Positions 1-8,546 of a DNA stretch of 14,611 nt are shown piece after piece. The stretch lies in NCBI GenBank assembly GCA_002394965.1, contig DGVL01000058.1, forward strand, positions 1-14,611. The letters are read 5' to 3'. Position 1 is the first letter of the stretch, and the number at the start of each line of letters is the position of its first letter. The DNA is from Lachnospira sp. UBA4285 (lineage in GTDB: Bacteria > Bacillota > Clostridia > Lachnospirales > Lachnospiraceae). The notes under the pieces are model-generated. The model worked only from the letters and a program-made list of their open reading frames with translations, made no database searches and was not told where the DNA came from. The translations under genes and the position numbers were made by a program.

Positions 1-3000
1 TGCGGTCCGCTGGGTGCTCGGTGAACAGTCGGCAAAGGAGCTGCGCGGGGCGAAGATGGAGGATGTGATTTTCGCCGGCACGCAGAACCGCCGGCCGCTT
101 GGATTTGCCTCGGTCTCCATCACGTTTGACAATGCTGACCACGTTCTGCAGATTGAGTACGATGAAGTGACGGTGACGCGCCGTGTGTACCGGTCGGGCG
201 AGAGCGAGTACAGGATAAATGGAAACACCTGCCGCCTGAAGGACATTCAGGAGCTGTTCTATGATACGGGTATCGGACAGGAAGGGTACTCGATCATCGG
301 GCAGGGGCAGATTGACCGGATTCTGTCGGGTAAGCCGGAGGACCGGCGGGAGCTCTTTGACGAGGCGGCCGGCATCGTGAAGTTCAAGAGACGCAAGGCG
401 GAGGCAGTGAAGAAGCTCGAGAAAGAGCAGGACAGCCTTACGCGCGTGGACGATATCCTGAACGAGCTCACGAAACAGGTTGGGCCGCTCGAGGAAGAGT
501 CGAAGAAGGCGAAAGAGTACCTGGGACTTCGGGACACGCTGAAGAAGTATGATGTCAACAGCTTTCTGATTCAGAATGACCAGCTTCGGCAGGGAATGTC
601 TGACAACGAAAAGCTCCTGACACAGGCAGCCGGCCAGGTGGAAGATTCAAAGAAAGAGCTGGAAACGACCAGGGCTGAATACGAGCAGGCGGAGCAGGAG
701 ATCGCAAGTCTAGAGAAGCTGACTCAGGAGAAAGAAGAAAAGCGGAATGCGATTTCCGTGAATCTTGAGCGGCTGTCGGGCAGCCGCAATCTTTCCGCCC
801 AGCAGCTTGATGCGGCCGAAAAAGAGCTGGATGCGGTGAAGGACAAAGCTGCCGCGGCTGAAGAAGCACTTGAAAAGGCGCAGGAAGAGGCATCCAGGCT
901 GGAAAGTCAGCGCTCGGATATGGCGGCCTCCCTCTCGGAATACCGGGAATCCCAGAAAGAGCTGGAGGAGAAGCAGAGTGCGGCAGAGCAGGAAATCCGG
1001 AATACAGAAAAGAAGATAGAAGACTGCAATGCGCAGATTATCGCGGGGCTTTCGGCAGTCTCGGACATGACGGCCAGGATCCGCGAACAGGAGACACTGC
1101 GGGATCAGTACGGGATTCGCAGGGCGACGCTGCAGAACCGGATTGTCCAGAGAAAGACACAGGAAAAAGAGCAGAAAAGCGTTGTGAGTTCCTTTGAAAA
1201 AGAGCTGGAGGAACTGAAACAGGAAGCCTCGGAAACTGAGAAACTCATACAACAGCGCACCGGAGAACTGGCAGCGCTGCGCCAGCAGGAGACGAAGGCA
1301 CAGGACAGCCTGAACCGGATGACAGGAGAGTTCCACCGGGAAAAATCCCGGGCAGAGGCGCTGTCAGCCATCGCGGAGCGCTATGACGGGTACGGAAACG
1401 CTGTCCGGCGCATCATGCAGATGAAAGACAAACAGCCGGGGATACGCGGTGTGGTTGCGGATCTCATCAAGGTTGAGAAGAAATATGAGACAGCTATAGA
1501 GACAGCACTGGGCGGTGCGATTCAGAATATTGTCACCGATACGGAGAGTACTGCGAAGAGTCTCATACAGTTTCTGAAGGAATCGCACGCCGGGCGCGCG
1601 ACGTTCCTCCCGCTTGACGCTCTTACCGTGCGCGGCACGATCGAGGAAAGTCCGGCACTACGTGAAACGGGTGCTATCGGCGCGGCAAGTGATCTTGTGA
1701 CTTTTGGTCCGGAATACCGGGTGCTTGCCAGATTTCTGCTCGGGCGTGTACTTGTGGCAGATACGATCGACAACGCTCTAAAAATCGCCCGGAAATATCA
1801 TTATTCTCTGCGGATCGTGACGCTCGAGGGCGAACAGCTGAATCCCGGCGGCTCCATGACCGGCGGTGCTTTCCGAACTGCCGGAAATCTGCTCGGAAGG
1901 CGGCGGGAGATTGAAAACGCCGAGGCCAATGTCAGAAAGCTCACACAGGCAATAGGAGAGGTGCGCCGTGAGGCAGAGGAGAGAAAGAGCAGCCAGGCAC
2001 GTGTCCGCCGCGAACTGGAACAGAGCCAGACCCGTCTGCAGGAAATCCGTCTTGCCGCCAACACGGCAGACATGAATCTGAAACAAGCATCGGAAAAGAA
2101 GGACGAGATCGTATCTCTGTATTCCGGGAACGGAGACGAGGTGCGGGATCTGACAGAGAAAATCTCGGCTGTTGATGAGACGCTCTCCGGGCTGCAGCAG
2201 AAACTGCAGGATCTCAGGGATCAGGACGGCGTACTGAAGGAACAGCAGAACCGTTTGAGCCGTGAACGGACCGGGAAAGAAGAAGACCTGAATGCGCTGC
2301 GCGAGTCGTCTCAGAAACTGAAGCTGACGTACGCCTCTACGCTTCAGAAGGAGGAATTCCTGGAAGAGAACCGGAAGAGACTGCAGAATGAGAAAGAGCA
2401 GCTTACAGCCCGGATCCGGCAGGCACAGGCGCAGATTGCAGAAACAACGAGTCAGAAAGAAAAAATGCAGGAGCAGATCCGCCAGATTTCAATTACCGCT
2501 GAGGCGGGTGAAAAAGAGAAAGATACCCTCACGCGGGAACTGGAAGCTCTGCAGGAAAGACGGGACAAAGCCAGAGAGAAAAACCGGACGTTCTTTGAGC
2601 GCAGGGAACAGATCTCCTCGGATTTAAGTGATATGGAGAAGGAAGTATTCCGTCTGACTTCGCGCAAGGAAAAGCTGGATGAACAGCTCTCCCAGCTCTC
2701 GGATTACATGTGGAATGAGTATGAGCTCACATACAGCTCGGCCGCTGCCATGCGGGATCCGGAACTCACGTCGCTTACAAAGCTCAAGAAAGACATCACC
2801 CAGTGCCGCCAGAGCATCAAGGCGCTCGGATCCGTCAATGTCAACGCGATCGCCCAGTACAAAGAAGTGAGCGGGCGGTATGAGTTCCTGAGGGCGCAGC
2901 ATGATGATCTGGTGAAGGCAGCCGCGTCGCTTCAGAAGATCATAGGTGACCTGGACGACGGCATGAGGCGGCAGTTCCGGGAGAAGTTCCGGATTATCCA

Positions 3001-3454
3001 GAATGAGTTCAACCGCGTCTTCAAGGAGCTCTTCGGAGGGGGAAACGGAACGCTGCTGCTGGACGAGACGGATGATATTCTTGAGGCGGGCATCACCGTT
3101 GTCTCACAGCCGCCGGGGAAGAAACTTCAGAACATGATGCAGCTGTCCGGCGGCGAAAAGGCACTGACGGCAATCGCTCTTCTATTCTCTATTCAGAGTC
3201 TGAAACCGTCGCCGTTCTGCCTGCTGGACGAGATCGAGGCGGCGCTTGACGACGCCAATGTCGCGCGTTTTGCAGAATACCTGCACCGGCTGACCGATCA
3301 TACGCAGTTTATTGTCATCACGCACCGCCGCGGCACGATGAACGCCGCCGACCGGCTCTACGGGATCACGATGCAGGAAAAGGGCGTATCCACGCTGGTT
3401 TCCGTTGATTTGATCTCCGACGAGCTGGATGAAGAAGAACAGAAAGGAGCCTGA
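1..3454 (+). CDS. smc: Chromosome partition protein SMC, 5'-truncated by window edge
   Basis: This is the SMC ATPase, which forms a dimer with ScpA/ScpB and loops and condenses the chromosome for segregation. The reading frame is open from the first base (base 1 is a third codon position, first full codon at 2), so the gene starts upstream. The visible protein begins at A-V-R-W-V-L-G-E-Q-S, which in the family lies directly after Walker A. About 40 residues including that P-loop are therefore missing, while the 1150 visible residues otherwise give a normal length. Counting from the codon at 2, there is an N-terminal ATPase half to about 170, a long charged coiled coil, the hinge near 480-645 ending in GGSMTGG, and a second coiled coil. 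The C-terminal head follows, with the LSGGEK signature near 1048 and Walker B LLDEIEAALDD near 1074. The GTG at 14 is not the start, because conserved sequence continues upstream of it. ftsY follows after 7 bases. Confidence 0.97.
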   Translation, partial: AVRWVLGEQSAKELRGAKMEDVIFAGTQNRRPLGFASVSITFDNADHVLQIEYDEVTVTRRVYRSGESEYRINGNTCRLKDIQELFYDTGIGQEGYSIIGQGQIDRILSGKPEDRRELFDEAAGIVKFKRRKAEAVKKLEKEQDSLTRVDDILNELTKQVGPLEEESKKAKEYLGLRDTLKKYDVNSFLIQNDQLRQGMSDNEKLLTQAAGQVEDSKKELETTRAEYEQAEQEIASLEKLTQEKEEKRNAISVNLERLSGSRNLSAQQLDAAEKELDAVKDKAAAAEEALEKAQEEASRLESQRSDMAASLSEYRESQKELEEKQSAAEQEIRNTEKKIEDCNAQIIAGLSAVSDMTARIREQETLRDQYGIRRATLQNRIVQRKTQEKEQKSVVSSFEKELEELKQEASETEKLIQQRTGELAALRQQETKAQDSLNRMTGEFHREKSRAEALSAIAERYDGYGNAVRRIMQMKDKQPGIRGVVADLIKVEKKYETAIETALGGAIQNIVTDTESTAKSLIQFLKESHAGRATFLPLDALTVRGTIEESPALRETGAIGAASDLVTFGPEYRVLARFLLGRVLVADTIDNALKIARKYHYSLRIVTLEGEQLNPGGSMTGGAFRTAGNLLGRRREIENAEANVRKLTQAIGEVRREAEERKSSQARVRRELEQSQTRLQEIRLAANTADMNLKQASEKKDEIVSLYSGNGDEVRDLTEKISAVDETLSGLQQKLQDLRDQDGVLKEQQNRLSRERTGKEEDLNALRESSQKLKLTYASTLQKEEFLEENRKRLQNEKEQLTARIRQAQAQIAETTSQKEKMQEQIRQISITAEAGEKEKDTLTRELEALQERRDKAREKNRTFFERREQISSDLSDMEKEVFRLTSRKEKLDEQLSQLSDYMWNEYELTYSSAAAMRDPELTSLTKLKKDITQCRQSIKALGSVNVNAIAQYKEVSGRYEFLRAQHDDLVKAAASLQKIIGDLDDGMRRQFREKFRIIQNEFNRVFKELFGGGNGTLLLDETDDILEAGITVVSQPPGKKLQNMMQLSGGEKALTAIALLFSIQSLKPSPFCLLDEIEAALDDANVARFAEYLHRLTDHTQFIVITHRRGTMNAADRLYGITMQEKGVSTLVSVDLISDELDEEEQKGA
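3443..3449 (+). promoter_or_regulatory. Ribosome binding site for ftsY, inside the smc 3' end
   Basis: AAAGGAG lies 12 bases before the ATG at 3462, a rather long spacing; a second weak AAGG at 3454-3457 is closer. No comparable purine-rich site precedes the alternative in-frame ATG at 3429. This, together with the typical FtsY N-terminus MGLFSRLK, favours the start at 3462. Confidence 0.55.
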
Positions 3455-3461
3455 AGGCCAG

Positions 3462-4421
3462 ATGGGACTTTTCAGCAGACTGAAAGCGGGACTCTCCAAG
3501 ACCAGAACCGCGATGAGCAAGGGCTTTGATCACATATTCTCCGGTTTCTCCGAGATTGACGACGATTTCTACGACAGCCTGGAAGAGACCATGATCATGG
3601 CGGACATGGGTGTGCGGGCGACAGATGAGATCCTGGAGCGCCTGCGGGAACGTGTCAAGGAAGAGCACATCAAGGATCCGGCGGAGTGCCGTGAGCTTCT
3701 CATCGAGTCGATCAGCGAGAAGATGAGCCTTGGCCCGAACGCGTATGAATTCGAGAATCGGAAGTCTGTCGTCGTTCTGATCGGCGTCAACGGCGTCGGA
3801 AAGACCACGACCGTCGGCAAACTGGCCGGAATTCTGAAGGGCGAGGGGAAAAAGGTGATTCTCGCCGCGGCAGATACCTTCCGGGCGGCTGCCATCGAGC
3901 AGCTCACCGCCTGGGCTGAACGCACGGGCACGGAGATCATCGCGCAGGGAGAGGGATCAGACCCGGCTGCCGTGATCTTTGATGCGGTGGCCGCCGCAAA
4001 AGCAAGGGATGCCGATGTGCTTCTTTGCGATACGGCAGGACGTCTTCACAACAAGAAAAACCTGATGCAGGAACTGGCTAAAATTGACAGGGTAATTCAA
4101 AGGGAGTATCCTGACTGCTACAGGGAAAATCTGCTGGTTCTGGACGGAACGACCGGTCAGAACGCTCTGTCACAGCTCAAGGAATTCCGCGACATCATGG
4201 ATATCACCGGCATCGTCCTGACCAAGATGGACGGAACGGCAAGAGGCGGCATCGCCGTCGCGATCCAGACGGAGTTCGGCGTTCCGGTCAAGTACATCGG
4301 CGTGGGAGAGCAGGTCGAAGACCTGCAGAAATTCGACTCGGATTCTTATGTCCGCGCGCTTTTTGCGCAGGATGATGAGAACCAGCAGGACAGTCAGGAC
4401 GAGGAGGATGAGGAATCATGA
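3462..4421 (+). CDS. ftsY: Signal recognition particle receptor FtsY
   Basis: FtsY is the membrane-associated SRP receptor GTPase that docks Ffh-bound ribosomes to the SecYEG translocon. Starting at 3462 the protein has 319 residues, close to the usual Firmicutes length. Residues 1-20 form a short amphipathic, basic helix like the lipid-targeting helix of the family. The N domain follows to about 100 and then the G domain. GTPase motifs are all visible: G1 GVNGVGKTTT (108-117), DTFRAAA (138-144), G3 DTAGR (190-194), G4 TKMDG (254-258) and GVGEQ (280-284). The long acidic N-terminal A domain of E. coli FtsY is absent. Instead the last 17 residues form an acidic tail (from D304), whose codons also carry the ilvA ribosome binding site. 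An in-frame ATG at 3429 would add 11 residues and overlap smc by 26 bases, but has no convincing ribosome binding site. The stop overlaps the ilvA start by 4 bases. Confidence 0.97.
   Translation: MGLFSRLKAGLSKTRTAMSKGFDHIFSGFSEIDDDFYDSLEETMIMADMGVRATDEILERLRERVKEEHIKDPAECRELLIESISEKMSLGPNAYEFENRKSVVVLIGVNGVGKTTTVGKLAGILKGEGKKVILAAADTFRAAAIEQLTAWAERTGTEIIAQGEGSDPAAVIFDAVAAAKARDADVLLCDTAGRLHNKKNLMQELAKIDRVIQREYPDCYRENLLVLDGTTGQNALSQLKEFRDIMDITGIVLTKMDGTARGGIAVAIQTEFGVPVKYIGVGEQVEDLQKFDSDSYVRALFAQDDENQQDSQDEEDEES
4402..4407 (+). promoter_or_regulatory. Ribosome binding site for ilvA, inside the ftsY acidic tail
   Basis: A perfect AGGAGG lies 10 bases before the ATG at 4418, within the Glu/Asp codons that end ftsY. 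A shorter AGGA at 4411-4414 is closer to the start. This supports initiation at 4418; a second ATG at 4421 immediately follows and would shorten the protein by one residue. Confidence 0.7.
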
Positions 4422-5638
4422 TGAAGGAACTCTCTCTGGAAAAATTCGAGGAAGCCGCCGCAAAAGTCAAAGAAGTCACAACGCCGACACCTCTCATGTA
4501 CTCGGAGTATTTCAGTGCACAGACCGGCAACAGAATCTATCTGAAGCCGGAGAATATGCAGTACACCGGCGCTTACAAAGTGCGCGGCGCGTACTACAAG
4601 ATCAGCACCATGTCGGAAGTGGAGAGGAAGAAAGGACTTATCACGGCTTCTGCCGGGAACCACGCGCAGGGAGTCGCCTACGCCGCATCGAAGTATGGCG
4701 TGCGCGCTGTCGTTGTCATGCCGACGACGACACCTCTCATCAAGGTGAACCGCACAAAGGGATACGGCGCGGAGGTTATCCTGCACGGTGACGTGTACGA
4801 TGAGGCCTGTGAGTACGCCATGCAGCTGGCCGAGAAAGAGGGTCTGACCTTCGTCCATCCGTTCGACGACCTGGAAGTTGCGACCGGCCAGGGCTCCATC
4901 GCCATGGAAGTTATCAGCGATCTTCCGACCGTCGACTACATCCTTGTCCCGGTGGGCGGCGGCGGCCTCGCCACGGGCGTGTCGACATTTACCAAGATGC
5001 TCAATCCGAACATCAAGGTCATCGGAGTAGAGCCGGCGGGTGCCAACTGCCTTCAGGAGTCTCTCGCGGCCGGGCACGTCGTGACACTTCCAAGTGTCAA
5101 CACAATCGCTGACGGCACAGCCGTAAAGACTCCGGGGTCAAAGCTTTTCCCGTACCTTCAGAAAAATCTGGACGACGTGATCACAGTGCCAGACGACGAG
5201 CTTGTCGTGGCGTTCCTTGACATGGTCGAGAATCACAAGATGATCGTCGAGAATTCCGGTCTGCTGACTGTGGCGGCCGCGAAGCATCTGAATGTGAAGA
5301 ACAAAAAGATCGCCTGCATTCTGTCCGGCGGCAACATGGATGTCATCACGATGTCGTCTGTCGTGCAGCAGGGCCTTATTCTGCGCGACCGTATATTCAC
5401 GGTGTCCGTTCTGCTCCCGGACAAGCCGGGCGAGTTGGTCAAAGTCGCGTCGATCATCGCCGAGAACAAGGGCAATGTCATCCGACTCGAGCACAATCAG
5501 TTTGTGTCCATCAATCGCGCCGCTGCGGTTGAACTGCGCGTGACGATCGAGGCGTTCGGCCACGAGCACAAGGACCAGATCGTCACGGCACTGCGCGAGG
5601 GCGGCCTCAATCCGAGAATTGTCTCCGTGAAGATCTGA
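4418..5638 (+). CDS. ilvA: Threonine ammonia-lyase (threonine deaminase), medium form with C-terminal ACT domain
   Basis: This PLP enzyme converts L-threonine to 2-oxobutanoate and ammonia, feeding isoleucine synthesis or threonine breakdown. The 406 residues fit the medium form of the family: a fold-type II PLP catalytic domain (about 1-320) and one ACT-like domain (about 327-406), probably an amino-acid sensor. Visible PLP-site elements are the Schiff-base lysine K54 in GAYKVRGA, the SAGNHAQG loop (78-85), the phosphate-binding tetraglycine G180-G183, and the LSGGN loop near 312. The ACT domain opens with a strand followed by LPDKPGELVKVA, typical of ligand-binding ACT folds. E. coli TdcB lacks this extension and E. 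coli IlvA has a longer double one. No other isoleucine gene is nearby, so whether it is biosynthetic or catabolic cannot be told from context. The name tdcB would be equally defensible. It starts inside the ftsY stop (ATGA at 4418-4421), suggesting coupled translation. Confidence 0.94.
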   Translation: MMKELSLEKFEEAAAKVKEVTTPTPLMYSEYFSAQTGNRIYLKPENMQYTGAYKVRGAYYKISTMSEVERKKGLITASAGNHAQGVAYAASKYGVRAVVVMPTTTPLIKVNRTKGYGAEVILHGDVYDEACEYAMQLAEKEGLTFVHPFDDLEVATGQGSIAMEVISDLPTVDYILVPVGGGGLATGVSTFTKMLNPNIKVIGVEPAGANCLQESLAAGHVVTLPSVNTIADGTAVKTPGSKLFPYLQKNLDDVITVPDDELVVAFLDMVENHKMIVENSGLLTVAAAKHLNVKNKKIACILSGGNMDVITMSSVVQQGLILRDRIFTVSVLLPDKPGELVKVASIIAENKGNVIRLEHNQFVSINRAAAVELRVTIEAFGHEHKDQIVTALREGGLNPRIVSVKI

Positions 5639-5643
5639 GAGGA
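5639..5643 (+). promoter_or_regulatory. Ribosome binding site that decides a TTG start
   Basis: GAGGA starts directly after the ilvA stop codon and sits 9 bases before the TTG at 5653. No in-frame ATG lies between this site and the essential dinucleotide-binding motif, so TTG is the only plausible start. Confidence 0.7.
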
Positions 5644-5652
5644 AAATCAGTC

Positions 5653-6906
5653 TTGACAGATGAGAGAACATACGATCTGATCATCGCGGGCGGCGGGGCC
5701 TGCGGGCTTTTCGCGGCCCGCAGAGCCGCTCAGGCCGGCCTCACGGTTCTTGTACTTGAGAAAAAAGAAAGAACAGGAAAGAAGATACTGATAACAGGAA
5801 ACGGCCGGTGCAATGTCAGCAATCTGACCGTCTCCGCTGATTCTTATCCGGCGCCGATGCGGAAATTCACCGCACCGGCGCTTGATGCGTTATCGGTGAA
5901 GGCACTGATGCAGGAATTTTCTGCCATCGGCGTGCCGCTGGTAAGCCGCGGTGACTGTCTGTATCCGAGATCCGGACAGGCCGCGGCGGTCGCGGATGCG
6001 CTGGTACTCGCGGCGCGGGAGGCCGGGGCCACGTTTCAGACAGAGAGCGCCGTCCGATCCGTGAGAAGAACCGGGCGCGGTTTTCGGGTGACCGCCGGCG
6101 AAAACAGCACATCCTTTTTTTCAAAGGCCGTGCTGCTTGCGTGCGGCCTGAAAGCGGCACCCAGAACCGGTTCGGACGGAAGCGGCATTGCGCTGGCAGC
6201 TTCTCTGAATCTTCCTGTGAACCCGGTCCTTCCAGCCCTGACCCCGCTTTTGTGCGATGAACCATATGCGGGCGTGTGGGCGGGCGTCAGGACGCACGCA
6301 TGTGTCACGGTCTGCTGTGGGAATGAGCGGGCGCAGGACACAGGCGAAATTCAGCTGACGGACTTCGGAATCTCCGGGATCCCGGTCTTTCAGGTCAGCC
6401 GTCTGGCGGTCAAAGCCCTGGCGTGTCACAGAAGGCTCAGGGTACACATGGACTTTCTTCCGGAGTATGACAAGGCGGATCTTCTTCCAATCGCCGGCAG
6501 GCTTTCCACTTGCGCAGACCGCAATATCGTGCAGCTCCTGCAGGGCATGCTTCCCAGAAAACTCGTACAGACGCTTGCGAGAAAACTTGATATCAGCGAG
6601 AAGGCACATTCAGGCGAACTGGGAGAAAAAGCTGTTCTTGCGATGCTTGCGCTGGCCAAGGACTTTCCCGTGCATGTCACCGGGTACAAGGATTTCAGCC
6701 AGGCGCAGGTGTGCCAGGGCGGCGTCGCCAGAGAAGCGGTGGATCCGCAGACCATGATGGCTGTAAACGTGCCGGGGCTGTTCCTTGCGGGCGAGATTCT
6801 TGACGTGGACGGGCCGTGCGGAGGCTTTAATCTGCACTGGGCCTGGGCTTCCGGGAACCTGGCGGCAAAGGGAGCCGCTCATTATGTGAAGGGAAAGAAA
6901 TCATGA
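5653..6906 (+). CDS. HI0933/BaiN-family FAD flavoprotein (NAD(P)/FAD-dependent oxidoreductase)
   Basis: The 417-residue protein is a soluble FAD-binding oxidoreductase of the HI0933-like family (E. coli YhiN relatives). Its physiological substrate is generally unknown. A member called BaiN in Clostridium scindens has been linked to bile-acid reduction, but membership alone does not predict that role. Visible features are an N-terminal Rossmann motif GGGACG (13-18) with the FAD-ribose acidic residue E36 after the second strand. The family hallmark GNGRCNVSN (49-57) follows, then the YPRSGQA segment (104-110). The C-terminal FAD-contact block LAGEILDVDGPCGGFN runs from about 378 to 393, followed by LHWAWASG. 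No signal peptide or membrane segment is seen. Translation starts at TTG, 14 bases after ilvA, with a clear ribosome binding site. Its stop overlaps the start of the next flavoprotein gene (ATGA, 6903-6906), so the two products are probably made together. The family call is firm; the reaction is not assignable. Confidence 0.9.
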   Translation: MTDERTYDLIIAGGGACGLFAARRAAQAGLTVLVLEKKERTGKKILITGNGRCNVSNLTVSADSYPAPMRKFTAPALDALSVKALMQEFSAIGVPLVSRGDCLYPRSGQAAAVADALVLAAREAGATFQTESAVRSVRRTGRGFRVTAGENSTSFFSKAVLLACGLKAAPRTGSDGSGIALAASLNLPVNPVLPALTPLLCDEPYAGVWAGVRTHACVTVCCGNERAQDTGEIQLTDFGISGIPVFQVSRLAVKALACHRRLRVHMDFLPEYDKADLLPIAGRLSTCADRNIVQLLQGMLPRKLVQTLARKLDISEKAHSGELGEKAVLAMLALAKDFPVHVTGYKDFSQAQVCQGGVAREAVDPQTMMAVNVPGLFLAGEILDVDGPCGGFNLHWAWASGNLAAKGAAHYVKGKKS

Positions 6907-8546
6907 TTCGAGTCGCACAGATACGTCTGAAACTGCCATATCGGGAAAAAGATGTGTGCCGTGCCATCATCCGGGCACTGCGTCTGCCGGCCGGGGCACA
7001 GGTCGATTTTCGAATGCTGAAACGGTCTGTCGACTCCAGACATCACGGTGAGCTGTCTGCGGTGCTGACCGTCGCTGTGAGCCGGATACTGGTGAATGGC
7101 CGGGAATTGAGCCTTGAGAAGATCCTTGAACGACACGCCCCGGGTGTGAGCCTGTACAGGGAGAAAGAGTATACATTTCCGAGAACCTGCAGCCGCAGGC
7201 TCACAGAGGAGGAAAGACCGGTCATAGTAGGCTTCGGGCCGGCAGGCATCTTTGCCGCGCTGGAGCTTGCCAGAGCGGGATTCCGCCCGGTCGTCCTCGA
7301 GAGAGGCAGGAAGGCAGAAGAGCGCCGGAGGGACGTGCAGCGATTCTGGGACGGCGGGGCACTTGACCCTGAGAGCAATGTTCAGTTTGGCGAGGGCGGC
7401 GCCGGAACGTTTTCAGACGGGAAACTTTCAACCGGCATCGGCGATAAAAACGGGCGGATTCAGGAAGTGCTTCATACTTTTGCATCGCACGGTGCGCCGG
7501 AGGAGATCTTTACGGATCAGCACCCGCACGTCGGCACCGATGTGCTCGCGAAGGTCATCCCGTCTATCCGGGAGGAGATCCTGTCTCTTGGCGCGGAGGT
7601 ACACTTTTCCTGCCGCTTCACCGGGATAATAGAAGAGCAGGGCCGTGTCCGTGCTGTGAGATACATTGACGAGGCGGGGCGTGAACAGGAAAGAGCGGCA
7701 AAGACACTGATACTTGCCGTCGGCCATTCGGCGAGGGACACGTTCCGTGAACTCGCAGGAGAAGGCGTCGCGATGACGCCCAAGTCTTTTGCCGTCGGGG
7801 TGCGCTGTGAGCATCCGCAGCAGATGATAGATGAATTCGCGTACGGTTCGCACTACGCGAACCGCGATGTGATGCGCGCATGCGGCCTTGAGCCTGCATC
7901 CTACAAACTGACGGAGAATCTTCCGACCGGCCGGGGCGTGTACAGCTTCTGCATGTGCCCCGGCGGGTATGTTGTCAACTCGGCCAGTGATCCGGGACAC
8001 CTCGTGGTGAACGGCATGAGCTACTCCGGCCGTTCGGGAGAGAACGCCAACTCGGCCATTGTCGTCACCGTCACGCCAGACGACTTCGGCGCTGACTGTC
8101 TGTCGGGGCTTGCCTTCCAGGAACGCCTGGAGGCGGCAGCATACCGGGCTGCCGGCGGAAAGATTCCGGTACAGCTTTACGCGGACTTCTGCGAGAACCG
8201 CATTTCGTCGGGATGTGGTGCCATCACTCCGCAGACAAAAGGCGCCTGGGCATTTGGTGACGTGCGCGGCTGTCTCCCGGCGTTTGTGTCGGAGAGCCTG
8301 CTGGCGGCGTTTCCGGCATTTGCCGGGAAGATTCGCGGCTTCGACAGAGACGATGTTCTGCTCATGGGCGTTGAGGCGAGAACATCCAGCCCGCTGCGGA
8401 TCATCCGGGACGGGACTTTTCAGTCGCCACTTGGCGGGCTCTTCCCCTGCGGCGAAGGGGCGGGTTATGCGGGCGGAATCACATCCGCTGCCGTGGACGG
8501 CATCCGCACCGCCGAGGCGGTGGCCGCTATACTGTGCGGTCCGTGA
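6903..8546 (+). CDS. COG2509-family FAD-dependent dehydrogenase-like protein
   Basis: This 547-residue flavoprotein matches the COG2509-type "FAD-dependent dehydrogenase" family, which is widespread in Clostridia and has no settled substrate. Residues 1-100 form a separate N-terminal domain of unknown role. The FAD-binding Rossmann motif follows (VIVGFGPAG, G110-x-G112-x-x-G115), with E133 in VLERG as the ribose-binding acid. Next come the glycine-rich QFGEGGAGTFSDGKLSTG segment (161-178), a mid-protein SFCMCPGGYVVNS block (348-360), and the C-terminal FAD loop GEGAGYAGGITSAAVDG (517-533). No signal peptide or membrane helix is visible, so it is probably cytoplasmic. The start is fixed by the 4-base overlap with the preceding flavoprotein gene and the purine-rich AAGGGAAAG just upstream. 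The stop codon overlaps the -35 box of the promoter predicted for proB, so the first gene block seems to end here. C349 and C351 could be redox-active, but that is only a guess. Confidence 0.9.
   Translation: MIRVAQIRLKLPYREKDVCRAIIRALRLPAGAQVDFRMLKRSVDSRHHGELSAVLTVAVSRILVNGRELSLEKILERHAPGVSLYREKEYTFPRTCSRRLTEEERPVIVGFGPAGIFAALELARAGFRPVVLERGRKAEERRRDVQRFWDGGALDPESNVQFGEGGAGTFSDGKLSTGIGDKNGRIQEVLHTFASHGAPEEIFTDQHPHVGTDVLAKVIPSIREEILSLGAEVHFSCRFTGIIEEQGRVRAVRYIDEAGREQERAAKTLILAVGHSARDTFRELAGEGVAMTPKSFAVGVRCEHPQQMIDEFAYGSHYANRDVMRACGLEPASYKLTENLPTGRGVYSFCMCPGGYVVNSASDPGHLVVNGMSYSGRSGENANSAIVVTVTPDDFGADCLSGLAFQERLEAAAYRAAGGKIPVQLYADFCENRISSGCGAITPQTKGAWAFGDVRGCLPAFVSESLLAAFPAFAGKIRGFDRDDVLLMGVEARTSSPLRIIRDGTFQSPLGGLFPCGEGAGYAGGITSAAVDGIRTAEAVAAILCGP

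Noticed and set aside
14..16. GTG as the start codon of smc
   Set aside because: The four codons before it already match conserved SMC sequence (A-V-R-W), so the gene enters from upstream of the window.
3429..3461. Earlier ATG start for ftsY, overlapping smc by 26 bases
   Set aside because: The added residues (MKKNRKEPEGQ) do not resemble FtsY N-termini and no ribosome binding site precedes it; MGLFSRLK at 3462 fits the family.
4348..4791. 147-codon + strand ORF across the ftsY-ilvA junction
   Set aside because: It lies in an alternative frame of two well-supported genes and its Arg-rich translation resembles no protein family.
5653..5658. Perfect TTGACA -35 box
   Set aside because: It is the TTG start codon plus second codon of the flavoprotein gene, and no good -10 box lies 16-18 bases downstream.
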